Shown one piece after another: positions 54,091-62,787 of a DNA stretch of 64,000 nt. This DNA is from Vibrio porteresiae DSM 19223 (GTDB lineage: Bacteria > Pseudomonadota > Gammaproteobacteria > Enterobacterales > Vibrionaceae). Under the pieces are notes generated by a model. The model made no database searches, had not been told where the DNA came from, and was given only the letters and a program-made list of their open reading frames with translations. The stretch lies in contig NZ_AP024896.1 in assembly GCF_024347055.1 (NCBI RefSeq), forward strand, positions 496,001 through 560,000. The letters are read 5' to 3'. The translations under genes and the position numbers were made by a program. The number at the start of each line of letters is the position of its first letter. The stretch's first letter is position 1.

Positions 54091-54254
54091 TCATATGCAA
54101 ATGTCAGATCACGATGCGCCTGCTAGGGCGCTGCTGGTAGGAGAGCCTTATAGGCGCATATGAAAAACCTCCGGCTATGCCGGAGGATATTTTTTTTTGG
54201 GTATCACATGTAGTGTGGTGCTAACAAGCGCAGTGCTGACGTTAACGAAAAACG

Positions 54255-54497
54255 TTATGCCGCGCTGTGAATTTGAGTTTTATTCGCTTGTTTTAGCTTA
54301 GCAAGGTAGTAGATGTTGACGACTGCGATGAAAGCATTGGTTGCCACAACTGGCCAAGCACCGATTATGCTGGCATAGATACAAAACAGTACACAACCAA
54401 TAAAGTTAATGATGCGCAGTTTCACAATGTCTTTCATTGTTAGCGATAGCGCAACCATGATAGATGCTGCGTATCCCATGATTTCGATGGTATTCAT
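54255..54497 (-). CDS. Small membrane protein (YgjV-like, three helices)
   Basis: 80 residues with three hydrophobic segments (MGYAASIMVALSLTM, IINFIGCVLFCIYASIIG, PVVATNAFIAVVNIYYL). The arrangement resembles a half SWEET/PQ-loop or YgjV-type unit that would need to dimerise. The ATG at 54497 is better than the TTG at 54518, which itself lies next to the ribosome-site-like AAGGGG. Function unknown. Confidence 0.7.
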   Translation of the reverse strand: MNTIEIMGYAASIMVALSLTMKDIVKLRIINFIGCVLFCIYASIIGAWPVVATNAFIAVVNIYYLAKLKQANKTQIHSAA

Positions 54498-54886
54498 ATC
54501 CACGTAGAGCCCCTTCAATTGTCCGAATAAAAAATGTCACTATCGGACCAATCTTCTCTGCTTGAGAATCTCGAGGTACCCCAACTGTAAGTGTTTAACC
54601 AAGGTTATTGCACCGACGGTAACGGGAGCGTTCCATGCCTCGAATGGTCTAGCTGCTATCAATCTTCTCAAAGATCAATAGGTGCGATGGTTCGGGGCGC
54701 ACTATACCAATACAGAAAGTGTGATTAAAGACACGATTTTATGTAATGTTAGTGTAAGCGATTGCGCAAACGTTTAGTTGTTTTTGCATGGGTATTTATT
54801 CGCCATGCAACGTGCGCAATGACAAAAAAACCCGCACTAGGCGGGTTTGATGTTAAGTCTTTACAACGCTGGCTGAGCGGGAATGG
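54498..54886. other. Intergenic region
   Basis: 389 bp between two minus-strand genes. It includes the terminator at 54823-54848 of the downstream-coordinate gene and the promoter of the small membrane gene. I see no gene or recognisable RNA. Confidence 0.5.
54823..54848 (-). terminator. Terminator of the coiled-coil gene
   Basis: AAACCCGC / GCGGGTTT stem, 5-nt loop; the minus strand continues with TTTT. Confidence 0.85.
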
Positions 54887-55201
54887 TTATTTTTTACCTT
54901 GAGCCAGTTTGTCTTGTTCAGTCAATTCAGTGATACGACGGCTGATATCACGACGTTCTTTAGAGATTTCAGCACTTTTAATGATGTGATCATCAACACG
55001 GTCTTCATAGTCTGATTTCATGTTTTTGATGATGGCGATCAACTCTTCTTGAGTCATATCAGGCTTGATGTAGTCAATGAGGTTTTCTAGAAGATCAACA
55101 CGTTTACGGTTGTCACGAACCTTTTTCTCATTGTCTAGTAGTTCACGTTGAAGTTTATTTTTGCGACGAGCAAGGCTTACGATTTCAAATACGCTATTCA
55201 T
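54887..55201 (-). CDS. Hypothetical coiled-coil protein (104 aa)
   Basis: Highly charged and almost wholly helical, without signal or membrane segment. Two coiled-coil stretches (about 12-48 and 75-104) flank a short break MTQEELIAIIKNM. The ribosome site AGGA and a strong terminator show a genuine gene. I know of no function; it is probably conserved in vibrios. Confidence 0.75.
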   Translation of the reverse strand: MNSVFEIVSLARRKNKLQRELLDNEKKVRDNRKRVDLLENLIDYIKPDMTQEELIAIIKNMKSDYEDRVDDHIIKSAEISKERRDISRRITELTEQDKLAQGKK

Positions 55202-55389
55202 AGGTCCTTTTTCCTATAATTTCTTCTACTGTCAACGATTAAAACACATAGTGCCGTTTCATAACAGCTTTTAGATCAAACCGTTTAGCGGCTTGGCTAA
55301 ATATTAGACAGTTAAAGTGAGGTGGATTGTACTTCCTCAATGATGCGCTATATCATGGGTGCAATTTATGACGAAGCTACGATTTCACT

Positions 55390-55596
55390 ATGTTTCATTC
55401 CGACATCGTTGTTACTAAACAAGATAATCAAGAACCAGAGCAACAACAAGATTCAAATACAACTAAATTAGGTTGCGCTTATGTGATTGAACGAGAACGT
55501 CTCGAACTGACCGAGATAGAGCTTAATCGATCCAAAATTGTCATGGTCGATGGCAACGGCCGCATCATCAAGCTTAATTTGAATCTGGAACATTAA
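55390..55596 (+). CDS. Small hypothetical protein upstream of yceH
   Basis: 68 residues, with a polar N-terminus rich in Gln and a C-terminal beta-rich half (YVIERERLELTEIELNRSKIVMVDGNGRIIKLNLNLE). The ribosome site is poor. It lies 21 bp before yceH and is probably co-transcribed. Unrecognised. Confidence 0.6.
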   Translation: MFHSDIVVTKQDNQEPEQQQDSNTTKLGCAYVIERERLELTEIELNRSKIVMVDGNGRIIKLNLNLEH

Positions 55597-55617
55597 AATT
55601 ACAATAAGGATAACGCT

Positions 55618-56274
55618 ATGAATATCGAGTTAACCGCCATTGAAGCCCGCATCATTGGCTGCCTCATCGAGAAAGAGATCACCACTCCTGATTATTATCC
55701 GCTCTCTTTAAATAGCTTAACCACGGCCTGTAACCAAAAGAGTAACCGTGAACCAGTGATGTCTTTGAGCGAAGCTGAAGTTCAAGATGCAGTGGAAGGG
55801 CTGATTGCTCGTCATTTGGTGAGTGACGAAAGCGCCTTTGCAAGCCGTACACGCAAATATCAGCACCGTTTTTGTAATACCCAATTTGGTGATTTACAGC
55901 TGACCGAGCAAGAGCTGGGGATTGTTTGTTGCATGTTGCTGCGCGGCCCACAAACACCTGGCGAACTGCGCACCAGAACTAACCGTTTGTGTACTTTTAC
56001 CGATGTAAAAGAAGTCGAAGCGGTATTGGAACATTTGGCCCAAGACCATAAGAGTGGCGTGCTGGTGGTCAAACTGCCGCGTGAAGCGGGTAAGCGTGAA
56101 TCTCGCTATCAACATCTGTTTTGTGGCGAGGTTGATGTCACGGCACTGGCTTCAAGTTCGCCATCAGATATGGGTGGTAACGATGAGGTTGCAGCGCTGC
56201 GTGAAGAAGTGGCTGAACTGCGTGCGCAAGTGGAAGCGCTCACTTTGCAAGTGCAGCAATTACTTGATCAATAA
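55618..56274 (+). CDS. yceH: YceH family protein (DUF480)
   Basis: 218 residues with two winged-helix repeats (about 5-85 and 90-175): EARIIGCLIEKEITTPDYYPLSLNSL and CCMLLRGPQTPGELRTRTNRL are typical of the family. A C-terminal coiled coil (EEVAELRAQVEALTLQVQQL) follows. Role not established. The stop is 3 bp before the GIY-YIG gene. Confidence 0.92.
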   Translation: MNIELTAIEARIIGCLIEKEITTPDYYPLSLNSLTTACNQKSNREPVMSLSEAEVQDAVEGLIARHLVSDESAFASRTRKYQHRFCNTQFGDLQLTEQELGIVCCMLLRGPQTPGELRTRTNRLCTFTDVKEVEAVLEHLAQDHKSGVLVVKLPREAGKRESRYQHLFCGEVDVTALASSSPSDMGGNDEVAALREEVAELRAQVEALTLQVQQLLDQ

Positions 56275-56277
56275 CGC

Positions 56278-56586
56278 GTGACAGAGCCAGTAAAACAGTG
56301 GTGGGTGTATCTTGTACGCACCCATCAAAACGCACTCTACTGCGGCATAACTACGGATGTTGAACGCCGTTTTGCGCAGCACAGCAATGGCCGTGGCGCA
56401 AAAGCGCTGAAAGGAAAGGGACCACTTGCTTTGGCGTGGAGTCAACCGGTCAGCGACAGCAAAAGCGAAGCGCTGAAACTCGAATGGCGAATCAAACAAC
56501 TCACTAAATCCCAAAAAGAGCAACTCATTACCGATGAGGGGCTGTTCAAAATTCTGCAAAATAAAGTGAGATCACTTTCACATTAA
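56278..56586 (+). CDS. GIY-YIG nuclease-like protein (YhbQ type)
   Basis: 102 residues with the variant signature WWVYLVRTHQNALYCGITTDVERR: the GIY is CGI-T and the YIG region is WVYLV, with Arg and the later Glu (LKLEWRIK). GTG at 56278 follows the yceH stop by 3 bp. Family members are small single-domain nucleases of uncertain target. Confidence 0.87.
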   Translation: MTEPVKQWWVYLVRTHQNALYCGITTDVERRFAQHSNGRGAKALKGKGPLALAWSQPVSDSKSEALKLEWRIKQLTKSQKEQLITDEGLFKILQNKVRSLSH

Positions 56587-56674
56587 CCCATTCTGTCACG
56601 GAACTTTCGCTGGCAGCTTGCAAATTGCTATTACTTTTAATGATGAGTCAATCTAATTAAGGTGATTAGCAATT

Positions 56675-57823
56675 ATGATAAAACCTACTCCAATCGTTGC
56701 TGCCTTAGCTCTTGCGCTAGGGGCAGTTACTTCCGTACACGCGGCATCCAGTGTTGCTGATGCTCGTGGCAATGCGATGGGTAATACCGGTGTGACCACC
56801 GCCGATTATCTGCTCGCTCCTTTCTATAACCCAGCGCTCGCTGCCGTTTATCGCGATAATGACCATATTGGTATTTTGCTGCCAGGTGTGGGGGCAACGA
56901 TGCGAGATACCGATGATACACTGTCGACAGTGGATGATCTGCAGGACCAGATTGATGATTTTAAAGACAATAGTTCTACAGCGAATGCGACAACACTGAA
57001 CAACTACCTCAATGACCTCGACAATAATAAGCCATTGACTGTGTCGGCGAGTTTAGGGGCAGCGATTGCACTGCCTATCGATGCGATTTCGTTTAACCTT
57101 TTTACTCGCGCGTATGCGGAAGTGATTGCTGAAACCGATATTGCTGCTGATGGTGGAGATACTCCAAGTGCAGTGCAAACGCGGTATCAAAACTCAAGTG
57201 TCGATTTGACGGCCTTTGGTTATACCGAAGTAGGTTTATCCATGGCGAAAAAATTGGACTTAAGTGGCCAAACATTTGCCTTTGGTGTATCGCCAAAGAT
57301 ACAACAACTGCGTACCTATCAAGACAGTGTCACGGTTGAAGATTTCGACCTCAGTGATTATGACGAAAGCAAGAAAACCAAATCGGCTTTCAACTTGGAT
57401 TTAGGTGCGGTTTGGCTTAAAGAGAGTTTTCGTGCAGGAGTCGCCGTTAAGGATTTGTTTAGTCAGGAAATAAAGACGTACGACGGGAGCAATACTTATA
57501 AACTTAACACGCAGGTTACCGTGTCGGGCGCTTATGTGACCCAATTCTTTACCGCTGCGGTAGATGCGGATGTGACGGCACAAAAACGCTTTAAGGGCAG
57601 CAATGACGATACCCAATTCTTGCGTTTTGGTATTGAAGGCGATGCTTGGGGCTGGGCACAACTTCGCGCTGGCTACGAAGTGGATATGAAAAGTAACCTA
57701 GATAATGCGTTTACCTTTGGTTTGGGTATCAGTCCGGGTGATCTTGTCAGTATTGATCTTGCTGGTTTGTACGCCGGAGAAAATCAGTTGGGGCTATCTG
57801 CTAACTTAGCCTTTACCTTCTAA
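56675..57823 (+). CDS. TraF-like outer-membrane protein
   Basis: 382 residues with a signal peptide cleaved near AHA-ASS (residue 24) and beta-rich sequence ending in LGLSANLAFTF. The start ASSVADARGNAMGNTGVTTADYLLAPFYNPAL matches chromosomal proteins named conjugal transfer TraF, although no conjugation genes are present. A barrel or porin-like role similar to FadL/TraF_2 is more likely than conjugation. It lies 227 bp before luxP. Confidence 0.8.
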   Translation: MIKPTPIVAALALALGAVTSVHAASSVADARGNAMGNTGVTTADYLLAPFYNPALAAVYRDNDHIGILLPGVGATMRDTDDTLSTVDDLQDQIDDFKDNSSTANATTLNNYLNDLDNNKPLTVSASLGAAIALPIDAISFNLFTRAYAEVIAETDIAADGGDTPSAVQTRYQNSSVDLTAFGYTEVGLSMAKKLDLSGQTFAFGVSPKIQQLRTYQDSVTVEDFDLSDYDESKKTKSAFNLDLGAVWLKESFRAGVAVKDLFSQEIKTYDGSNTYKLNTQVTVSGAYVTQFFTAAVDADVTAQKRFKGSNDDTQFLRFGIEGDAWGWAQLRAGYEVDMKSNLDNAFTFGLGISPGDLVSIDLAGLYAGENQLGLSANLAFTF

Positions 57824-57888
57824 GTTATGTTTTTATTAATAAGTGTGATGCATTTCTAAACAATCTAGAGTTTAGGCTCTATCGTAGG

Positions 57889-57920
57889 GTGCGGATAATA
57901 AAGTTTTTTGTTGTCCGCAC
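57889..57920. other. Stem-loop between the TraF-like gene and luxP
   Basis: GTGCGGATAA (57889-57898) pairs with TTGTCCGCAC (57911-57920) around a U-rich loop. It could end the upstream transcript or be part of the luxP leader. Confidence 0.4.
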
Positions 57921-58050
57921 TATCATTTACAGGCTATATGTTTCATAATCCGCGAGACGCTAGCCCTTTACTGTAAAGGTTTTCCCCTTTGTTTTCTTAT
58001 GGCTACTGTTTTTAGAACTGCTCACAAAACGTCATAATAATGAGAGCTGA

Positions 58051-59151
58051 ATGATAAAACGCACAACCACCATTTTTCTATTTCTCTTGGCCATTATTCC
58101 TCAGCTTGCGGAAGCATCCCAAGTGCTTAAAGGGTATTGGCATTATCGCGAGTTCCTGAGCCGCAATCCTGAGCAGCAGATGTTAACCGATAAGATGGTG
58201 AATACGGTACGTCGTGATCCTGTGCCATTAACGGTTAAACAGACTCGTCCCATCACTATTTCAGTGGTATTTCCTGGCCAACAGATTTCCGATTACTGGG
58301 TTCGCAACATCAAAGCATTTGAGCTGAGAATGCAAGAACTTGGTATTCAATATCAGCTTAATCAAGTATTTACCCGCCCTAATGTGGATGCGCGTGAATT
58401 GAGTTTATCGCTTATGGAGGCGATAAAAAGCAACTCTGATTACGTTATATTTACGCTAGATACCACTCGTCATCGCAAGTTTATCGAGCACGTTTTGCAG
58501 TCATCGAAAACCAAACTGATTTTGCAAAACATCACGACACCCATCAAAGCGTGGGATAAACGTCAACCCATGATGTATGTTGGCTTTGACCATGAACTGG
58601 GCACTTACCGTTTATTGGATTACTACCGCAGCCTTGAACCTATGGGCAGTGAGTACTCCGTTTTGTACTATTCAGAAGGTTATATCAGTGCAGCGCGCGG
58701 TGATACGTTTATCCAGTCGATGGAAACTTTAGGCCGTTATCGCTTGGCGTCGTCTTACTACACCAAAGCGACAGAGGCGAGTGGCTACGAAGCCACCCTC
58801 AATATTGTAAAAAATGACCCTAAAGTGAAGTTTATTTACGCCTGTTCAACGGATATCGCATTAGGCGCAATAAAGGCGCTGAAAGAGTTAAAACGCCAAG
58901 ATATCATCATCAACGGATGGGGTGGTGGTTCAGCGGAATTAAAAGCGATTGCGAAAGGCGATATGGCGGTGACCGTAATGCGTATGAACGATGATACTGG
59001 CGTTGCCATGGCTGAAGCGGTGAAATGGGACTTAGAAGATAAGCCTGTTCCAACTGTCTATTCCGGCGATTTTGAAGTCGTAACGAAAGACGATAGCCCT
59101 GAACGCGTTAAGCGCTTAGAGAAATGGGCGTTTCGTTATTCAGATCGCTAA
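58051..59151 (+). CDS. luxP: Autoinducer-2 periplasmic binding protein LuxP
   Basis: Signal peptide of about 22 residues, then a ribose-binding-type fold. Visible LuxP segments: QVLKGYWHYREFLSRNPEQQ, ISVVFPGQQISDYWVRNIKAFE, TRPNVDARELS, STDIALGAIKALKE and NGWGGGSAEL. It binds the borate form of AI-2 in vibrios and signals to LuxQ. It lies 14 bp ahead of luxQ, in one operon. Confidence 0.94.
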   Translation: MIKRTTTIFLFLLAIIPQLAEASQVLKGYWHYREFLSRNPEQQMLTDKMVNTVRRDPVPLTVKQTRPITISVVFPGQQISDYWVRNIKAFELRMQELGIQYQLNQVFTRPNVDARELSLSLMEAIKSNSDYVIFTLDTTRHRKFIEHVLQSSKTKLILQNITTPIKAWDKRQPMMYVGFDHELGTYRLLDYYRSLEPMGSEYSVLYYSEGYISAARGDTFIQSMETLGRYRLASSYYTKATEASGYEATLNIVKNDPKVKFIYACSTDIALGAIKALKELKRQDIIINGWGGGSAELKAIAKGDMAVTVMRMNDDTGVAMAEAVKWDLEDKPVPTVYSGDFEVVTKDDSPERVKRLEKWAFRYSDR

Positions 59152-59165
59152 TTAAGGACCTATGA

Positions 59166-61730
59166 GTGAGTGTGATAACCGGCCCAATTAGACCCAAAAG
59201 ACGTATCGCGAACTTCATTAGTTTTGCGATCGTTGTGGTGCTTGGTGCATTGACTCTAAGTGTATTGTTCCAGAGTTATCAAATCAGCAGTCGTTTGATG
59301 TCGCAGGAGGTACTGCGCACGTCAGGGCAAACCACTAATTTAGTACAAAGCCTATTTAACTTTCGTTTAGCAACCGTTCAGATTCACCAAGACAGCAGTG
59401 CTCAAAGTCAAAACTTGGTTGAGGCACTGCAATCGCGCGATCCCCAGACCATTGATCAATATTTTCTCAGCGTTGATCAGCTTGAACTCTCTAACACACC
59501 TGATATCCGCTTTATTACCACGATGGATGGACTCATCTGGGACGATGGCAATGCGCAATTTTATGGGCTTAGCCAAGATGATATGACTAAGGTGATTCGT
59601 CGTGTGGCCTTTAACAGCAACTGGCACTTGATCTCTTCACCTTCGCAACTCGATATGATTTATCTCATGGTGCGCCGTTCTCCTTTGATTAATCAAGCAA
59701 CTGGAGAGGTAGCCGGCTTTTTGTATGTTGCGGTGGTGCTCAATAATAACTATGCGTTAATCGAGACCATGCGCGATGGCAGTAATTCGCAAAACTTGGT
59801 ACTCACGGTGGGTAAAAAGGTCATCGCTTCAACACTCAATGGTAATGAGCCCTATCGCGAAGCGGATGTGATCAAATCGGGTCAAAGTGACACCCTCTAT
59901 AACCGGAATATGGTGAGCCGAGCCTCGTTAGAGGTGGAAGGTGTACCAACCTATTTGACTGTCTATTCCGTACAAAATAACCAAAACGCACTCAGACTCA
60001 GAGATAACTACTATTTCTGGATGATATTTGCGTTGGTCGCGATGGTAATTGTGGCTTTGATTACTCGTTGGTGGATTCAACGACGCATCGAATCGGAAAT
60101 TGCCTGCTTGATGACCTACACCCATCAAGTCGCGGATAAAGGGCGACGCAATCCGTTTCCTGGTTCAACCATTTATGAGTTTGACCACTTTGGTCGTACC
60201 TTAGAGCACACCTTTTCGCGTCTTTCTGAACAAGAAAAACAATTTGAAGATTTGTTCAACTTCACCGTATCGCCGACTGTGTTGTGGTCTACCGATGGGC
60301 AGATGATCAAGATGAACCCATCGGCCAAACAGCAATTTTTGCATCAGTTTGAAGAAGACAAGCCATTATTGGATGGGTTAGAGCGACAACTGAGGGACAA
60401 AATTGCTGAGGCTGCGCAAGGTAACATCGTCAAAGAGGTGAATACGGAACTGGGCGGTAAGATGTTCCGCTGGAACTTGTCGCCGATTGAAGTGAATGAC
60501 AAAATTGAGTCGATCATCGCTCAAGGTTATGACATTACCAGTATTGCAGAAGCGGAAAAACAGAGCCGTATAGCGCGTAAAGAAGCAGAAGAGTCGGCGC
60601 GTCTGCGTGCCGATTTCTTAGCCAAAATGAGTCACGAGTTAAGAACTCCGCTCAACGGTATTTTAGGCGTGTCACAACTGCTTAAACGTACTGTGAATGA
60701 CAAAGAGCAAGTTGAGCAGGTGAATGTCTTGTGCAGCAGTGGTGAGCATCTCCTCGCGGTACTGAACGATATTCTCGATTTCTCACGTATTGAGCAAGGT
60801 AAGTTCCGCATTCAGAAGAGTCAGTTCCGTTTGTCTGACGTTGTTTATGCGATTGAACGTATTTACCGACCTCTATGCGCAGAGAAGGGCATCACGCTGC
60901 AACTCAATTCCAACATCGTTGAAGATGTCATGGTGGTTGGCGATCAGGTTCGTATTAACCAGATTTTGTTTAACCTGCTCAATAACGCGGTGAAATTTAC
61001 CCATTACGGCGAAATTGATGTTGATTTAATACTGCTGGTGACGGAAAGCCAATCGACACTCAAAGTACGAATTAAAGACTCGGGTATTGGGATTCGCAGT
61101 GAAGATATGCGCATTATCTTTGAACCGTTTGTCCAAGCAGAATCAACGACGACACGTGAATATGGTGGCAGTGGCTTAGGCCTTGCGATCGTCAATAGTT
61201 TGATTGAAATGCTGGGCGGTACCATTCGAGTCGAATCTGAATTTGGTAAGGGGACAGAGTTTAATCTGCGTATTCCTCTGCCTGTGGCTCAAGTAGAAGA
61301 GCGTGAAATTGATGCTAAAGAAGCTGACGTGAAATTCACCCTGTTTGATGAGCCGTTAAAAGTGCTGCTCGTAGAGGATAACCACACCAACGCCTTTATT
61401 GCGCGCGCTTTCTGTAAAAAATACGGTTTGGATGTAGAGTGGGTGACCGATGGCGTTCAAGCGATTGAGAAAGCAAAAGAGCAGCAGTTTGATCTGATCT
61501 TAATGGATAATCAATTGCCTTATCTTGGTGGGATCGATGCAACTCGCGTGATCAAACAAGAGCTTAAACTGTCTGCGGCGGTTTATGCGTGTACAGCTGA
61601 TGGCATGGAATCAACCCGGGATGCCTTTATCGCTGCAGGTGCGGAATACGTCTTGGTAAAACCACTCAAAGAAACCAGCTTAAATCAGGCGCTGGTCTAT
61701 TTTAAACAGCAGCGCCAAGTGACTGGGTAA
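59166..61730 (+). CDS. luxQ: Autoinducer-2 hybrid sensor kinase/phosphatase LuxQ
   Basis: 854 residues: N-terminal helix (about 18-38), periplasmic PAS-fold domain that meets LuxP (about 40-275), second helix (about 282-302), cytoplasmic PAS (about 345-460), HisKA with H490 in FLAKMSHELRTPLNG, HATPase with NQILFNLLNNAVKF and GGSGLGLAIV, and a receiver with D781 (LILMDNQLP). The start is GTG at 59166, 7 bases after AAGGA; the ATG at 59162 is in another frame and stops after nine codons. Through LuxU/LuxO (not in the window) it controls quorum-sensing genes. Confidence 0.94.
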   Translation: MSVITGPIRPKRRIANFISFAIVVVLGALTLSVLFQSYQISSRLMSQEVLRTSGQTTNLVQSLFNFRLATVQIHQDSSAQSQNLVEALQSRDPQTIDQYFLSVDQLELSNTPDIRFITTMDGLIWDDGNAQFYGLSQDDMTKVIRRVAFNSNWHLISSPSQLDMIYLMVRRSPLINQATGEVAGFLYVAVVLNNNYALIETMRDGSNSQNLVLTVGKKVIASTLNGNEPYREADVIKSGQSDTLYNRNMVSRASLEVEGVPTYLTVYSVQNNQNALRLRDNYYFWMIFALVAMVIVALITRWWIQRRIESEIACLMTYTHQVADKGRRNPFPGSTIYEFDHFGRTLEHTFSRLSEQEKQFEDLFNFTVSPTVLWSTDGQMIKMNPSAKQQFLHQFEEDKPLLDGLERQLRDKIAEAAQGNIVKEVNTELGGKMFRWNLSPIEVNDKIESIIAQGYDITSIAEAEKQSRIARKEAEESARLRADFLAKMSHELRTPLNGILGVSQLLKRTVNDKEQVEQVNVLCSSGEHLLAVLNDILDFSRIEQGKFRIQKSQFRLSDVVYAIERIYRPLCAEKGITLQLNSNIVEDVMVVGDQVRINQILFNLLNNAVKFTHYGEIDVDLILLVTESQSTLKVRIKDSGIGIRSEDMRIIFEPFVQAESTTTREYGGSGLGLAIVNSLIEMLGGTIRVESEFGKGTEFNLRIPLPVAQVEEREIDAKEADVKFTLFDEPLKVLLVEDNHTNAFIARAFCKKYGLDVEWVTDGVQAIEKAKEQQFDLILMDNQLPYLGGIDATRVIKQELKLSAAVYACTADGMESTRDAFIAAGAEYVLVKPLKETSLNQALVYFKQQRQVTG

Positions 61731-61743
61731 GTGCTGTAGCTAA

Positions 61744-62277
61744 TTAAAAGCCAAAGCGCACGCTAAGCGCAATTTGTGGACCCCAGATACCGGCATTGCG
61801 GCTTTCTAGAGCAACTGAAAGTTGATCAGTTGAATGAAAACGAAGACCAGTGACAAACACGGTGTTTTCACCGAGTCGACCCAGACGCACGCTACCTTCC
61901 AATTGTTCAGCGATCCAAAGGCGCGTACCCACACTGATTTCAACTTCAGTGGTATCCTTGCCGCCATCTTCGTCATCTTCACGAATCTGGTGAAGAAGTG
62001 CTTCACCAAAAACATCAGCGAATGCGCCAAATGGACCATTAAATCCCATACCTGCAGCTAAATCCCAATCTTTGTTAAAACGCGAATCACCACGAACGAC
62101 AAAATGAGAGTTATCAGTGTAATAGGTACTCAGTTCAACACCTGACGATTGTGGACCTGCAGTAGTACGGACTTCAAGAAAGTTGTAATCGAAATTGTTT
62201 GCCGATGCTACACCTGAGAATGCACACGCCGTAGAGAAAAGAGCGACCAGACACGATTTTTTTAACATGATAGGCAT
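61744..62277 (-). CDS. Secreted or outer-membrane protein, Vibrio hypothetical
   Basis: 177 residues with a signal peptide (about 1-26, ends GVASA) and beta-rich sequence ending in IALSVRFGF, which suggests an outer-membrane barrel. Aromatic-polar alternation is visible throughout. ATG at 62277 or 62268; the spacing from AGGA does not decide it. Role unknown. Confidence 0.7.
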   Translation of the reverse strand: MPIMLKKSCLVALFSTACAFSGVASANNFDYNFLEVRTTAGPQSSGVELSTYYTDNSHFVVRGDSRFNKDWDLAAGMGFNGPFGAFADVFGEALLHQIREDDEDGGKDTTEVEISVGTRLWIAEQLEGSVRLGRLGENTVFVTGLRFHSTDQLSVALESRNAGIWGPQIALSVRFGF

Positions 62278-62418
62278 TCATCCTGATTGTGTATAAAACC
62301 TAAAGATAATTCAAAGACCTGCAACTTACAGGCCAAAATATAACTCTAGACTATTTTCCTGTGATTACAGCCACAAAATCAATGATGAATGCCAAATAAC
62401 TTAAAAAAATACTGACAT

Positions 62419-62787
62419 TTACATTACCTGAAGGTAATCCACCTCGATTTCTGGCTGACGATGGTTCTCATACTCACCAAATAGGCGCACTTTGGTCTTT
62501 GCATCAATTGGACCTGGCAAGTGCATGTCATCATCTAACTCAACGCGAATTTCATGTTTTCCATCGGAAAAGAGAAACAGATCCTCTCGTAAACGTTTTA
62601 CCAGGTGTCCTTCCACCACAACATCACGATCAGAGAAAAAGCTGTCATCGTCGAGCAGTGCTTTGACCGGGGTTATCTCAACGGGTCCGTTGTAATCAAT
62701 ACCGCGACGATCGTCTCGGTCGTCGGCAAAGCTTAGGGTAGGTGCGGCCAGTAGTGCGCAGGTCAAAAGTAAAGTGGTCTTTTTCAT
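62419..62787 (-). CDS. YgiW/YdeI family periplasmic OB-fold protein
   Basis: 122 residues with signal peptide MKKTTLLLTCALLAAPTLSFA. The OB-fold core is DRDVVVEGHLVKRLREDLFLFSDG then IRVELDD and KVRLFGEYENHRQ. Family members protect against oxidative or cationic-peptide stress. An AAAGGA ribosome site precedes the ATG. V. cholerae has a homologue in the same luxPQ neighbourhood, as I recall. Confidence 0.88.
   Translation of the reverse strand: MKKTTLLLTCALLAAPTLSFADDRDDRRGIDYNGPVEITPVKALLDDDSFFSDRDVVVEGHLVKRLREDLFLFSDGKHEIRVELDDDMHLPGPIDAKTKVRLFGEYENHRQPEIEVDYLQVM

Larger units (their letters stand above)
53494..54199 (+). mobile_element. IS200-like insertion sequence (IS200/IS605 family, tnpA only)
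   Basis: About 0.7 kb bounded by two subterminal hairpins: AACCCCCAGC / GCTGGGGGGTT (53494-53517) on the left, and CCTCCGGC / GCCGGAGG (54168-54186) followed by a T-run on the right. An extra inverted repeat ATGCGCCT / AGGCGCAT (54114-54159) precedes the right hairpin. There are no terminal inverted repeats or target duplication, as expected for single-strand Y1 transposition. Exact tips cannot be fixed by eye. Inserted between the glpK terminator and a small membrane gene. Confidence 0.85.

Noticed and set aside
56675..57823. Conjugative element suggested by the TraF-like name
   Set aside because: No relaxase, coupling protein or other transfer genes in the window; chromosomal homologues are common.
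59162..59191. ATG-initiated nine-codon frame overlapping the luxQ start, possible leader peptide
   Set aside because: The ATG is only 3 bases after AAGGA, while GTG at 59166 has 7-base spacing and opens the whole LuxQ frame.
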